Position numbers and translations under genes: made by a program. Shown here in pieces: positions 35,511-43,374 of a stretch of 64,000 bases of DNA. Each line of letters opens with the position of its first letter. Position 1 is the first letter of the stretch. This DNA comes from Kribbella rubisoli (GTDB lineage: Bacteria; Actinomycetota; Actinomycetes; Propionibacteriales; Kribbellaceae): assembly GCF_004217145.1 (NCBI RefSeq), contig NZ_SHKR01000017.1, forward strand, positions 434,001 through 498,000, in the 5' to 3' direction. The notes under the pieces were generated by a model. It ran no database searches. It was not told the DNA's origin and worked only from the letters and a program-made list of their open reading frames with translations.

Positions 35511-36256
35511 TCGCGGTCGCCGCGTCGCCGGCACAGTCGCCGGAACTGGAAGCCGACATCACGGCGGCGCTGGCGACCGTCGTGGATCCCGAGCTGGACC
35601 AGCCGATCACCGAGCTGGGCTTCGTTCGGTCGGTGCTGATCGACGACGACGGCGTGACCGTCCACCTGCGGTTGCCGACGTCGTTCTGTGCCCCGAACTT
35701 CGCCTACCTGATGGCATCCGACGCAGGTGATGCCCTGCGTCGGGTGCCGGGCGTGGGCACGGTGACCGTACTGCTCGACGATCACCACGACTCGGACAAG
35801 ATCAACGCCGGCCTGGCCGCGAACGCGGGCTACGTCGGCACCTTCGGCAACGAGGCCGATCAGGACCTCGACGAACTGCGTCGTACGTTCCAGCGCAAGG
35901 CGCACACCGCGGCGATGGAGCGGTGCGTGATGGCCCTGCTCCGATCCACCGGCAAGACCATCGAACAGATGCCGGGACTCACGCTCTGGCACCTGCCCGG
36001 CGGTCCGCAGAAGGACGCACTGCTTCGCCGGCGGACCGACATCGGGCTCGGGATCCGGCCGGAGGATCTCGTGCTGGTCGACGACGACGGCGTACCCGTC
36101 CCGCCGGACGCGGCGCCGATGCGACTGCGGTTCGCCAAGGCCGTCCGGATCTCGGTCGAGGGCAACGCGCACTTCTGCCGTGGCCTGCTGACGACCCGGT
36201 ACGACGACGACGAGCCGCTGGCAACCCGGATCACCAACACGAGGAGGACCCGATGA
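35507..36256 (+). CDS. MIP18/DUF59-type iron-sulfur assembly-like protein
   Basis: This 249-residue protein has an N-terminal MIP18 (DUF59) domain: TVVDPELDQPITELGFV and the LPTSFCAPNFAYLMASDA motif with its single conserved Cys. A longer unassigned C-terminal region follows. DUF59 proteins help insert metal or Fe-S clusters. Here it may mature the diiron hydroxylase or the reductase (inference). It overlaps both neighbours by four bases. Confidence 0.85.
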   Translation: MIAVAASPAQSPELEADITAALATVVDPELDQPITELGFVRSVLIDDDGVTVHLRLPTSFCAPNFAYLMASDAGDALRRVPGVGTVTVLLDDHHDSDKINAGLAANAGYVGTFGNEADQDLDELRRTFQRKAHTAAMERCVMALLRSTGKTIEQMPGLTLWHLPGGPQKDALLRRRTDIGLGIRPEDLVLVDDDGVPVPPDAAPMRLRFAKAVRISVEGNAHFCRGLLTTRYDDDEPLATRITNTRRTR

Positions 36257-37278
36257 AGGCCGTACAGGTCGTCGGCTATCACAGCAAGCTTCAACTGGCC
36301 GATGTTCAGGAGCCGAAGATCACCGGGCCGCTCGACGTCGTCGTGCGGATCGGCGGCGCCGGGGTGTGCCGGACCGACCTGCACATCCTCGAAGGACAGT
36401 GGGCCGAGAAGAGCGGCGTACTGCTGCCGTACACGATCGGGCACGAGAACGCAGGCTGGGTGCACGCGATCGGCGACGCCGTCACGAACGTTGCCGTCGG
36501 CGACAAAGTGATCCTGCACCCGTTGATCACCTGCGGACTCTGCCGGGCCTGCCGGTCCGGCGACGACGTGCACTGCGAGGCGTCGGCGTTCCCCGGCATC
36601 GACACCGACGGCGGGTACGCCGAATACCTGCGGACGACGGCACGCAGCGTCGTCAAGATCGACGACTCGCTGGAGCCCGCGGACGTCGCGGCCCTCGCAG
36701 ACGCGGGGCTGACGGCGTACCACGCGGCGGCGAAGGCGGCGCGCTCCCTCCGGCCGGGCGCTGTCTGCGTGATCATCGGCGCCGGCGGACTCGGCCACAT
36801 CGGCATCCAGGTGATGAAGGCGATCTCGGCCGCGACCCTGGTCGTCGTCGATCGCAATCAGGCCGCGGTAGACCTGGCCGTCGAGATCGGCGCCGACCAC
36901 GGAATCGTTGCCGATGGCACCCATGTGGAACAGGTCCGGGCGCTGACCGGACGGCACGGCGCGGAAGCGGTGATCGACTTCGTCGGCGAGGGCGGTGCCA
37001 CCGCCGACGGGATCGAGATGCTGCGCCGGGCCGGCAACTACTACGTCGTCGGCTACGGCGAGAACCTCGACGTACCGACCATCGACATGATCTCCACCGA
37101 GATCAACTTCATCGGCAACCTGGTCGGGTCGTACAACGACCTGCAGGACCTGATGGAGCTCGCGGCGCAGGGCAAGGTCGCGCTGCACACCACGAAGTAC
37201 CCGCTGGAGGAGTTCCAGCAAGCCCTCGACGACCTCGACCGCGGCAAGGTCCGCGGCCGGGCAATCCTCATCCCCTAA
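36253..37278 (+). CDS. Zinc-dependent NAD alcohol dehydrogenase
   Basis: This 341-residue medium-chain dehydrogenase probably oxidises the alcohol (2-propanol if propane is the substrate) made by the monooxygenase. The catalytic zinc ligands are Cys39 and His64 with Glu65 (GHENAG). The structural zinc Cys are 94, 97, 100 and 108. The Rossmann motif is GAGGLGHIGIQ, followed by Asp in VVVDRN, pointing to NAD rather than NADP. The start overlaps the previous stop. Confidence 0.92.
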   Translation: MKAVQVVGYHSKLQLADVQEPKITGPLDVVVRIGGAGVCRTDLHILEGQWAEKSGVLLPYTIGHENAGWVHAIGDAVTNVAVGDKVILHPLITCGLCRACRSGDDVHCEASAFPGIDTDGGYAEYLRTTARSVVKIDDSLEPADVAALADAGLTAYHAAAKAARSLRPGAVCVIIGAGGLGHIGIQVMKAISAATLVVVDRNQAAVDLAVEIGADHGIVADGTHVEQVRALTGRHGAEAVIDFVGEGGATADGIEMLRRAGNYYVVGYGENLDVPTIDMISTEINFIGNLVGSYNDLQDLMELAAQGKVALHTTKYPLEEFQQALDDLDRGKVRGRAILIP

Positions 37279-37302
37279 CACTTCTCTGGCAGGAGGCAGA
37301 CC

Positions 37303-38952
37303 ATGGCGAAGGAACTGCGGTTCAACACCGACGCCCGGCGGTTGCTCGAATCCGGTGTGAACGCGCTGGCCGATGCGATCAAGGTGACGCTCGGCCCCAA
37401 GGGCCGCAACGCGGTGCTGGAGAAGCTGACCGGCCCGCCGACGATCACGAACGACGGCGTCACGATCGCCCGCGAGATCCAGCTGCGCGAACCCTTCGCG
37501 AACATGGGCGCCCAGCTGGTCAAGGAAGTCGCGATGAAGACCAACGGCGTGGTCGGCGACGGCACCACCACGGCCACCGTGCTGGCCCAGGCGATGGTCC
37601 GCGAGGGCCTGCGCGAGGTCGATGCGGGCGCCAACCCGATGCGGGTACGCCGCGGCATCGAGCGGACCGTCCCGGTCGTGGTCGAGGCGTTGCGCAGCTG
37701 TGCCGTCGAGGTCCGCGGCCGCGAGCAACTGCAGCACATCGCGACTCTGGCGGCCAGTGACGACGAGGTGATCGGCACGGTGATCGCGGACGCGGTCGAC
37801 TGGGTCGGCCGCAACGGCGTCGTCACCACCGAGGAGTCGGACACGCTCGGGATGTCGGTGGAGGTTGTCGACGGCATCGAGTTCGACCACGGGTACGTGT
37901 CGGCGTACATGGTCACGGACCGGGAGCGGATGGAGACCGTCTACGACCGCCCGCTGATCCTGCTGACCAACAAGAAGATCACGCAGGTGCAGGAGATCAT
38001 GCCGACCCTCGAGGTGGCGCAGCGCGCGGACCGTCCGCTCGTGGTGCTCGCCGAGGAGGTCGACGGGCCGGCGCTGCAACTGCTTGTCGGCGGCAACATG
38101 CACAACACGATGCGGTCGGTCGTCGTCCGGGCGCCCGGGTTCGGACACCGGCGGATCGCCGAGCTGGAGGATCTGGCGACCGCGCTCGGCGGTGCGGTGA
38201 TCGCGAAGGACACCGGGCTCGACCTCACCGACGTGACCCGCGAGCACCTCGGCACCTGCGACCGGATCACGATCACCGAGGACACCACCACGATCGTCGG
38301 TGGGCACGGGGACGCGTCGCTGGTGGAGGCGCGGATCTCCCAGCTGGAGAAGCAGTTCGAGCGGGCCAAGATCGACGCCGACCAGGACAGCCTGCAACTA
38401 CGGATGGCGCGGCTGGCCGGCAAGGTCGCGGTGATCCGGGTCGGCGGCGCGACGAGTGTCGAGCTGAAGGAACGGATGCTGCGCGTCGAGGACTCGCTGG
38501 CCGCGACCCGCGCCGCTCTGGAGGAAGGCATCGTCGCCGGCGGCGGGACTGTACTGGTCCAGGCCCAGGCTGCTTTGTCCGAGCTGGAGCTGAGCGGCGA
38601 CGAGGCGATCGGTCGCGAGGTCGTACGACGGGCGCTGCCGGAGCCGCTGCGCTGGATCGCGATCAACGCCGGGTACGACGGCGACGAGGTCGTGGCACAG
38701 GTCGCGTCGTTGCCGGCGGGGCACGGTTTCAACGCGCTGACCGGTCGGTACGGCGATCTCGTCGAGGACGCCGTGATCGATCCGCTCAAGGTCACTCGCG
38801 CGGCGCTGGAGAGCGCGGCCTCGATCGCCGCACTGATCCTCACCACCGAGACCGCGGTCGTCGAGGAGATCATCGGCAACCCCGGCGCGATCATGGCGCC
38901 CGGCTTCGGTGATCTCGCCGAGGGCATGGTCCGTCCGTCGAACATCTATTGA
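37303..38952 (+). CDS. groEL: GroEL-type chaperonin dedicated to the monooxygenase
   Basis: This 549-residue Hsp60 retains the ATPase elements: TLGPKGRNAVLEK, VGDGTTTATVLAQAM and GATSVELKERMLRVEDSLAATRAA. It lacks the Gly-Gly-Met tail of housekeeping GroEL and ends MVRPSNIY. No groES is adjacent. In the mycobacterial mim locus a chaperonin at this position (MimG) is needed for folding of the large hydroxylase subunit; the same role is inferred here. AGGAGG precedes the ATG. Confidence 0.93.
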   Translation: MAKELRFNTDARRLLESGVNALADAIKVTLGPKGRNAVLEKLTGPPTITNDGVTIAREIQLREPFANMGAQLVKEVAMKTNGVVGDGTTTATVLAQAMVREGLREVDAGANPMRVRRGIERTVPVVVEALRSCAVEVRGREQLQHIATLAASDDEVIGTVIADAVDWVGRNGVVTTEESDTLGMSVEVVDGIEFDHGYVSAYMVTDRERMETVYDRPLILLTNKKITQVQEIMPTLEVAQRADRPLVVLAEEVDGPALQLLVGGNMHNTMRSVVVRAPGFGHRRIAELEDLATALGGAVIAKDTGLDLTDVTREHLGTCDRITITEDTTTIVGGHGDASLVEARISQLEKQFERAKIDADQDSLQLRMARLAGKVAVIRVGGATSVELKERMLRVEDSLAATRAALEEGIVAGGGTVLVQAQAALSELELSGDEAIGREVVRRALPEPLRWIAINAGYDGDEVVAQVASLPAGHGFNALTGRYGDLVEDAVIDPLKVTRAALESAASIAALILTTETAVVEEIIGNPGAIMAPGFGDLAEGMVRPSNIY

Positions 38953-38962
38953 GGAGCCGGCG

Positions 38963-39157
38963 ATGAACCGACGGCACCAACTCCTGGAGACCTTCCTGCA
39001 CCGAGTTCTCGGCGTACCCCTGGACGAGGTGCACGGGGAAGCGCTCCTGCTCGAGTACGGGTTGAGTGATCGGCTCGAGGAGCTGATCGACGCGGCGCTC
39101 GGGTATCCGGCCCGGGACCCGTTCGGGGAGCCGATCGAGCCCAAGGTACGGGTGTGA
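38963..39157 (+). CDS. 64-residue protein between groEL and arsR
   Basis: I do not recognise this family. The ATG follows GAGGAG directly after the groEL stop, and the stop overlaps the GTG of the ArsR gene by four bases, so it belongs to the operon. The predicted product is helical and acidic: HQLLETFLHRVLGVPLDEV, then LLEYGLSDRLEELIDAALG. It has no Cys and no membrane segment. Small size and coupling suggest an accessory or regulatory role. Confidence 0.75.
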   Translation: MNRRHQLLETFLHRVLGVPLDEVHGEALLLEYGLSDRLEELIDAALGYPARDPFGEPIEPKVRV

Positions 39158-39543
39158 TCGAGCCGACCGCGCCACAGCTCGCCACCGCGGCCAGGACTTT
39201 CGGCCTGTTGCTGGCGCCGGTCCGACTGCACCTGGTCGCGTTGGCGAGCTGTGGTGAGTACGACGTCGGCACGCTGGCCGCCCGGGTGGGTGTCAGCGTG
39301 CCGACGGCGAGCCAGCACCTGGCCAAGCTCCGCCTGGCCGGGCTGGTCAGCGCACGACGCGAGGGACGGCGGCAGTTCTACACCGTCGACGACCCCCACG
39401 TCGTGGCCCTCGTCGAGCAGATCTTCGAGCATGTCGCGCCAGACGGCACGCTCGCACCTGACCCGCCCCGACGAGCGCTCAGTGGTTGGATCGGCCGCAG
39501 CAGCCGCCGGCTGCGAGTGCCTTCGCCGCGGGCGGCGCCTTGA
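39154..39543 (+). CDS. ArsR-family transcriptional regulator
   Basis: This 129-residue winged-helix protein has the ArsR core: PVRLHLVALASCGEYDVGTL, recognition helix VSVPTASQHLAKLRLAGLV and wing REGRRQFYTV. It lacks the Cys-x-Cys metal site of arsenic or cadmium sensors, so the inducer may be organic. It may end or modulate expression of the monooxygenase operon (inference). Its last 65 bases overlap the converging amidohydrolase gene. Confidence 0.86.
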   Translation: MIEPTAPQLATAARTFGLLLAPVRLHLVALASCGEYDVGTLAARVGVSVPTASQHLAKLRLAGLVSARREGRRQFYTVDDPHVVALVEQIFEHVAPDGTLAPDPPRRALSGWIGRSSRRLRVPSPRAAP

Positions 39544-40999
39544 CGGCCGCTTCGACGTCGGCCAGCATCCGCTCGCGTTGCGCGGGGGAGATGACCCGGC
39601 CGCGGGTGACCACGGTGTGGATCTTGCGGCTGTTGCGGATGTCGGTCAGCGGGTCGGCATCCAGCACGACCAGGTCGGCGATCTTCCGCGGTTCGACCGA
39701 GCCGAGGTCCTTTGTCAGTCCCAGGAACTTGGCCGGCTCGACGGTTGCGGCGTACAGGGCCTGACGCGGCGTGGCTCCGGCACCGACCAGGTGCTCGAGC
39801 TCGTCGTGCAGTGCGAACCCCGGCACGGAATACGGCGTACCGGTGTCGGTTCCGGCCAGGATCGGGACGTCGTGGGCGAGCAGTTCACCCACGAATCGTT
39901 GCCGCCACGCCCACATCTGCCGCTGATGCGAGATCTCTTCAGCGGTCCGGTTGGGGGTGTACAGGGTCTGGATCGCGTAGTTGTAGACGTCGATCTCGTC
40001 GGAATTCATGTACTTGGCCAGTGCGGGATCGAGTTGCGTGTAGTCGGGTTGGTCGAGGACGTTGTGCATGGTCAGTGTCGGTGTGACCCGGGTCCGGTTC
40101 CGTCGGAGTGTGCCGAACACGTCGGCGGCCCGGGCCGGGCTGTACGTGTTCGCGGCGATCCACTCGATCGGGTGCATCTGCCGGAACCAGCTGTTGTAGT
40201 CCCCTTTCTGCACGGTGATCGCGAGGACCATCCGCCGTACCTCGGACTCGCGGGTGGAGACCGCGAGCCCGATCGAGTGGATGTGCTCGATGCTGCGTTG
40301 CCCGGCGTTGCTGACCTCCTTCGTGGTCAGCTGGTCCGGTCCGTGGCCGTGAACGGTCAGGCCGACCTTGCGGGCCTCGTCGATGAGGCCGGCGTACGCC
40401 GCCCGGCTCAGCCGCGAGTACGCCTTGACGAAGTCGGCGCCTTCGGCGTGCACCCGGCGTACGGCGGCCCGGGCGGACTGCTCGTCGCCGGCGACGATGA
40501 CCGGGGTCAGGTTCGGGTCCCACAGGGTCGGGTCGCCGTCGATGATCTTGCTGCCGACCACCATCCGCGGCCCCAGGAGAGTGCCGGCGGCGATCCGGTC
40601 GCGCCACTCGTACAAGATCGGGTCCGTGCCGGCCATCTCGCGGACCGTGGTCAGCCCGTTCGCGAGGTACAGCGGCGGCGAGACGTGCTCGTCGCCGAGG
40701 CTGTGGACGTGCATGTCGGCGAGACCGGGGATGACGTACTTGCCGGTGAGGTCGATCGTCGTTGCGTTGTCGGGGATCGGGAGGCGGCCGACGGCGACGA
40801 TGCGTTCGCCGCTGATCAGGACGGTCTGGTTGCGATCGCGGCGACCGGTGGCGACGTCGATGACGGTGACATTGGTGAGCGCGGTGATCTTGCTTGGTTT
40901 GACCACGGCCGAGGCGGTGGTCGTGGTGAAGCTACCTCCCGCGAGGACAGCGGCTCCGGCGGCGGTACGGGCGAGGAACTGACGGCGAGAACTGTTCAT
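39479..40999 (-). CDS. Tat-exported metal-dependent amidohydrolase
   Basis: This 506-residue protein starts with a Tat signal (SSRRQFLARTAAGAAVLAGG). The mature part is an imidazolonepropionase-like amidohydrolase: HVHSLGDEH metal motif, a Lys in DFVKAYSRLS, HGHGPDQL, IEHIHSIG and the Asp in LAGTDTGTPYS. It ends with a small Gly-Cys-Cys motif (GGCCGRSNH), unusual for this family. The substrate (peptide, prolidase-like, or cyclic amide) is unknown. The start is the ATG at the signal. Confidence 0.88.
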   Translation of the reverse strand: MNSSRRQFLARTAAGAAVLAGGSFTTTTASAVVKPSKITALTNVTVIDVATGRRDRNQTVLISGERIVAVGRLPIPDNATTIDLTGKYVIPGLADMHVHSLGDEHVSPPLYLANGLTTVREMAGTDPILYEWRDRIAAGTLLGPRMVVGSKIIDGDPTLWDPNLTPVIVAGDEQSARAAVRRVHAEGADFVKAYSRLSRAAYAGLIDEARKVGLTVHGHGPDQLTTKEVSNAGQRSIEHIHSIGLAVSTRESEVRRMVLAITVQKGDYNSWFRQMHPIEWIAANTYSPARAADVFGTLRRNRTRVTPTLTMHNVLDQPDYTQLDPALAKYMNSDEIDVYNYAIQTLYTPNRTAEEISHQRQMWAWRQRFVGELLAHDVPILAGTDTGTPYSVPGFALHDELEHLVGAGATPRQALYAATVEPAKFLGLTKDLGSVEPRKIADLVVLDADPLTDIRNSRKIHTVVTRGRVISPAQRERMLADVEAAVKAPPAAKALAAGGCCGRSNH

Positions 41000-41100
41000 G
41001 CCCCTCACTATTGTTCTGCGCGCCGGTCGGCACACGGGTCGCAGCCCGCCGGTCCCAGGTAGGGATTTGTCTACCCCGGCACGTACTCTTGGTGGCTGTT

Positions 41101-42573
41101 ATGCGTACTTATGAGGTCCGCACTTACGGGTGCCAGATGAATGTCCATGACTCCGAGCGGTTGCGCGGGCTGCTGGAGGATGCGGGCTATGTCCGCGCGC
41201 CCGAGGGTGACGAGGCCGATGTGGTCGTCTTCAACACCTGCGCGGTCCGGGAGAACGCCGACAACAAGCTGTACGGGAATCTCGGCCACCTGGCGCCGGT
41301 GAAGGCCCGTAAGCCGGGGATGCAGATCGCCGTCGGCGGGTGTCTGGCGCAGAAGGACAAGGCGTCGATCGTTCGCAAAGCCCCCTGGGTGGACGTCGTG
41401 TTCGGCACCCACAACATCGGCTCGCTGCCGGTGCTGCTGGAGCGGGCCCGGGTGGCCGAGGAGTCCCAGGTCGAGATCCTGGAGTCGCTCGACGTCTTCC
41501 CGTCGACGCTCCCGACGCGGCGCGAATCGGCGTACTCCGCCTGGGTCTCGGTCAGCGTCGGATGCAACAACACCTGCACGTTCTGCATCGTCCCGTCGCT
41601 GCGCGGCCGTGAGAAGGACCGCCGGCCCGGTGACGTGCTCGCCGAGGTCGAGGCGCTGGTCGCCGAGGGCGTGCTCGAGGTGACGCTGCTCGGTCAGAAC
41701 GTGAACTCGTACGGCGTGGAGTTCGGCGACCGGTTCGCGTTCGGCAAGCTGCTGCGCGCGTGCGGGGAGATCGACGGGCTGGAGCGCGTGCGGTTCACCT
41801 CGCCGCACCCGCGGGACTTCACCGCGGACGTGATCGAGGCGATGGCCGAGACGCCGAACGTGATGCCCTCGCTGCACATGCCGCTGCAGTCCGGGTCGGA
41901 CACGGTGCTGAAGGCGATGCGTCGTTCGTACCGCCGCGACCGCTACCTTCGCATCATCGAAGACGTGCGGGCTGCGATGCCGGATGCGGCGATCACGACC
42001 GACATCATCGTCGGTTTCCCGGGGGAGACCGAAGAGGACTTCCAGGGCACGCTCGACGTGGTCCGGCAGGCGCGGTTCGCGGGCGCGTTCACCTTCCAGT
42101 ACTCGAAGCGTCCTGGTACGCCGGCCGAGTCGATGGAGGACCAGGTCCCGCGCGACGTCGTACAGGATCGGTACGAGCGGCTCGTCGCGCTGCAGGACGA
42201 GATGGCGTGGGACGAGAACAAGAAGATTGTCGGCCGGACCGTCGAGGTGCTCGTCGCGGAGGGGGAGGGGCGCAAGGACGCCAGCACCCACCGGCTCAGC
42301 GGCCGTGCCCGCGACAACCGGCTCGTCCACTTCGCGCTGCCGGCGGAGGTCGAGAAGCCGCGGCCGGGCGACGTTGTGACGGTCGAGGTCACGTACGCCG
42401 CGCCCCATCACCTGAACGCGGACGTGTTCGGCGAAGTACGTCGTACTCGCGCCGGCGACGCGTGGCAGCGCGCGCAGGACGCGCCTCCTGCTGCGCCCGG
42501 CGTGATGCTCGGGATGCCGACCGTCGGTGCCAAGCCGCTCGAGCCCGCGACGAACGGCTGCCAGGTCGGATGA
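41101..42573 (+). CDS. miaB: tRNA-2-methylthio-N6-dimethylallyladenosine synthase
   Basis: MiaB (490 residues) is a radical-SAM methylthiotransferase acting on i6A37 of tRNA. Cluster I Cys lie in YGCQMN, NTCAVREN and GGCLAQ; the radical-SAM Cys in CNNTCTFCIVPSLRGRE. The TRAM domain is at the end, with a longer Pro/Ala-rich tail. I used the ATG at MRTYEVRTYG. miaA, making its substrate, is 4.7 kb downstream. It overlaps the next gene by four bases. Confidence 0.95.
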   Translation: MRTYEVRTYGCQMNVHDSERLRGLLEDAGYVRAPEGDEADVVVFNTCAVRENADNKLYGNLGHLAPVKARKPGMQIAVGGCLAQKDKASIVRKAPWVDVVFGTHNIGSLPVLLERARVAEESQVEILESLDVFPSTLPTRRESAYSAWVSVSVGCNNTCTFCIVPSLRGREKDRRPGDVLAEVEALVAEGVLEVTLLGQNVNSYGVEFGDRFAFGKLLRACGEIDGLERVRFTSPHPRDFTADVIEAMAETPNVMPSLHMPLQSGSDTVLKAMRRSYRRDRYLRIIEDVRAAMPDAAITTDIIVGFPGETEEDFQGTLDVVRQARFAGAFTFQYSKRPGTPAESMEDQVPRDVVQDRYERLVALQDEMAWDENKKIVGRTVEVLVAEGEGRKDASTHRLSGRARDNRLVHFALPAEVEKPRPGDVVTVEVTYAAPHHLNADVFGEVRRTRAGDAWQRAQDAPPAAPGVMLGMPTVGAKPLEPATNGCQVG

Positions 42574-43283
42574 CGGAAACCCCCGCCCCGCAGGATCCTC
42601 CGGTCGCCACCCTCTCCTCGCTCCTTCCGCCCGGCGCCGAGCCGTTCGCGTTCGGCCGCGACGCGGACGTGTACCACGTGGACGACCAATGGGTGCTGCG
42701 GCGCTACCGCGACGGGCACCCGGTTCGCGACGAGGCCGACTTCATGCGGCACGTCGCGAAGTACGGGTACCCGGTCCCCGCCGTCCGCGAGATCGAAGGC
42801 GCGGACATGATCGTCCAGCGCCTCGACGGCCTGACGCTCGGCGACGCCGCGATCGCCGGCGACCTCACCGCGACCGAGATCGGAACGATCCACGCCGACC
42901 TCCACCGCCAATTGCAGGCAATCCCGGCCCCGAGCGGTACGCCCGGCCTCGTCGTCGTCCACGGCGACCTGCACCCACTCAACGTGATGGCCACCGCCGC
43001 CGGCCCGGTCGTCATCGACTGGCGCAACGCCCGCGAAGGCCTCGCCGAGTTCGACGTGGCACTGACCGCAATCATCTTCGCCCAGGTCGTCTTCGACCCG
43101 GCATACGCCGACCTCGCCGCCCTACTCCGCGAGGCCCTGGGCGTCTACCTAGCCGCCTCCATCGACCCCACCCCCGGCCTCCCCGCCGCCCTCGACTACC
43201 GCGGCAACAACCCGACCCTGACACCGGCGGAACTATCCCTCCTCCCCGCCCAGGAAAAGCTGATCCGGTCGTATCTGCGCTAA
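42570..43283 (+). CDS. Aminoglycoside phosphotransferase-family kinase-like protein
   Basis: This 237-residue protein has the APH/choline-kinase fold. The catalytic loop is VVVHGDLHPLNVM and the Mg-binding motif VVIDWRNAREG. The N-lobe is short (FGRDADVYHVDDQWVLRRY). The substrate is unknown; resistance is not implied. Translation is coupled to miaB (ATGA). Its stop lies inside the left arm of a 20-bp inverted repeat. Confidence 0.85.
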   Translation: MTETPAPQDPPVATLSSLLPPGAEPFAFGRDADVYHVDDQWVLRRYRDGHPVRDEADFMRHVAKYGYPVPAVREIEGADMIVQRLDGLTLGDAAIAGDLTATEIGTIHADLHRQLQAIPAPSGTPGLVVVHGDLHPLNVMATAAGPVVIDWRNAREGLAEFDVALTAIIFAQVVFDPAYADLAALLREALGVYLAASIDPTPGLPAALDYRGNNPTLTPAELSLLPAQEKLIRSYLR

Positions 43284-43373
43284 CGACAGGAGGTAGTCGC
43301 CTCCGAGGCGCCGCGGCAGCCTGGTGCACGCTCACCGATCGTGGCCCGGGCGCACTACCTCCTGTCGTTAGCG
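43278..43373. repeat. 20-bp perfect inverted repeat between converging genes
   Basis: CGCTAACGACAGGAGGTAGT (43278-43297) recurs as its exact inverse at 43354-43373, with 56 bases between. The left arm contains the last codon and TAA of the kinase-like gene; the right arm ends just before the stop of the metallophosphoesterase gene. It may act as a bidirectional terminator with a long loop, or be a small MITE-like element. Confidence 0.85.
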
Positions 43374-43374
43374 G

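Noticed and set aside
35860..38397. A minus-strand open frame of 845 codons opposite the DUF59, dehydrogenase and groEL genes
   Set aside because: All three sense-strand genes have clear motifs; the antisense product is low-complexity Val/Arg/Asp/His and has no known domain.
30365..39543. Horizontally acquired island
   Set aside because: Base composition and codon style look like the neighbours, and there are no integrase, tRNA end or repeats at the borders.
42570..43283. Aminoglycoside resistance gene
   Set aside because: Only the general phosphotransferase fold is visible; the gene is coupled to miaB and nothing points to antibiotic substrates.
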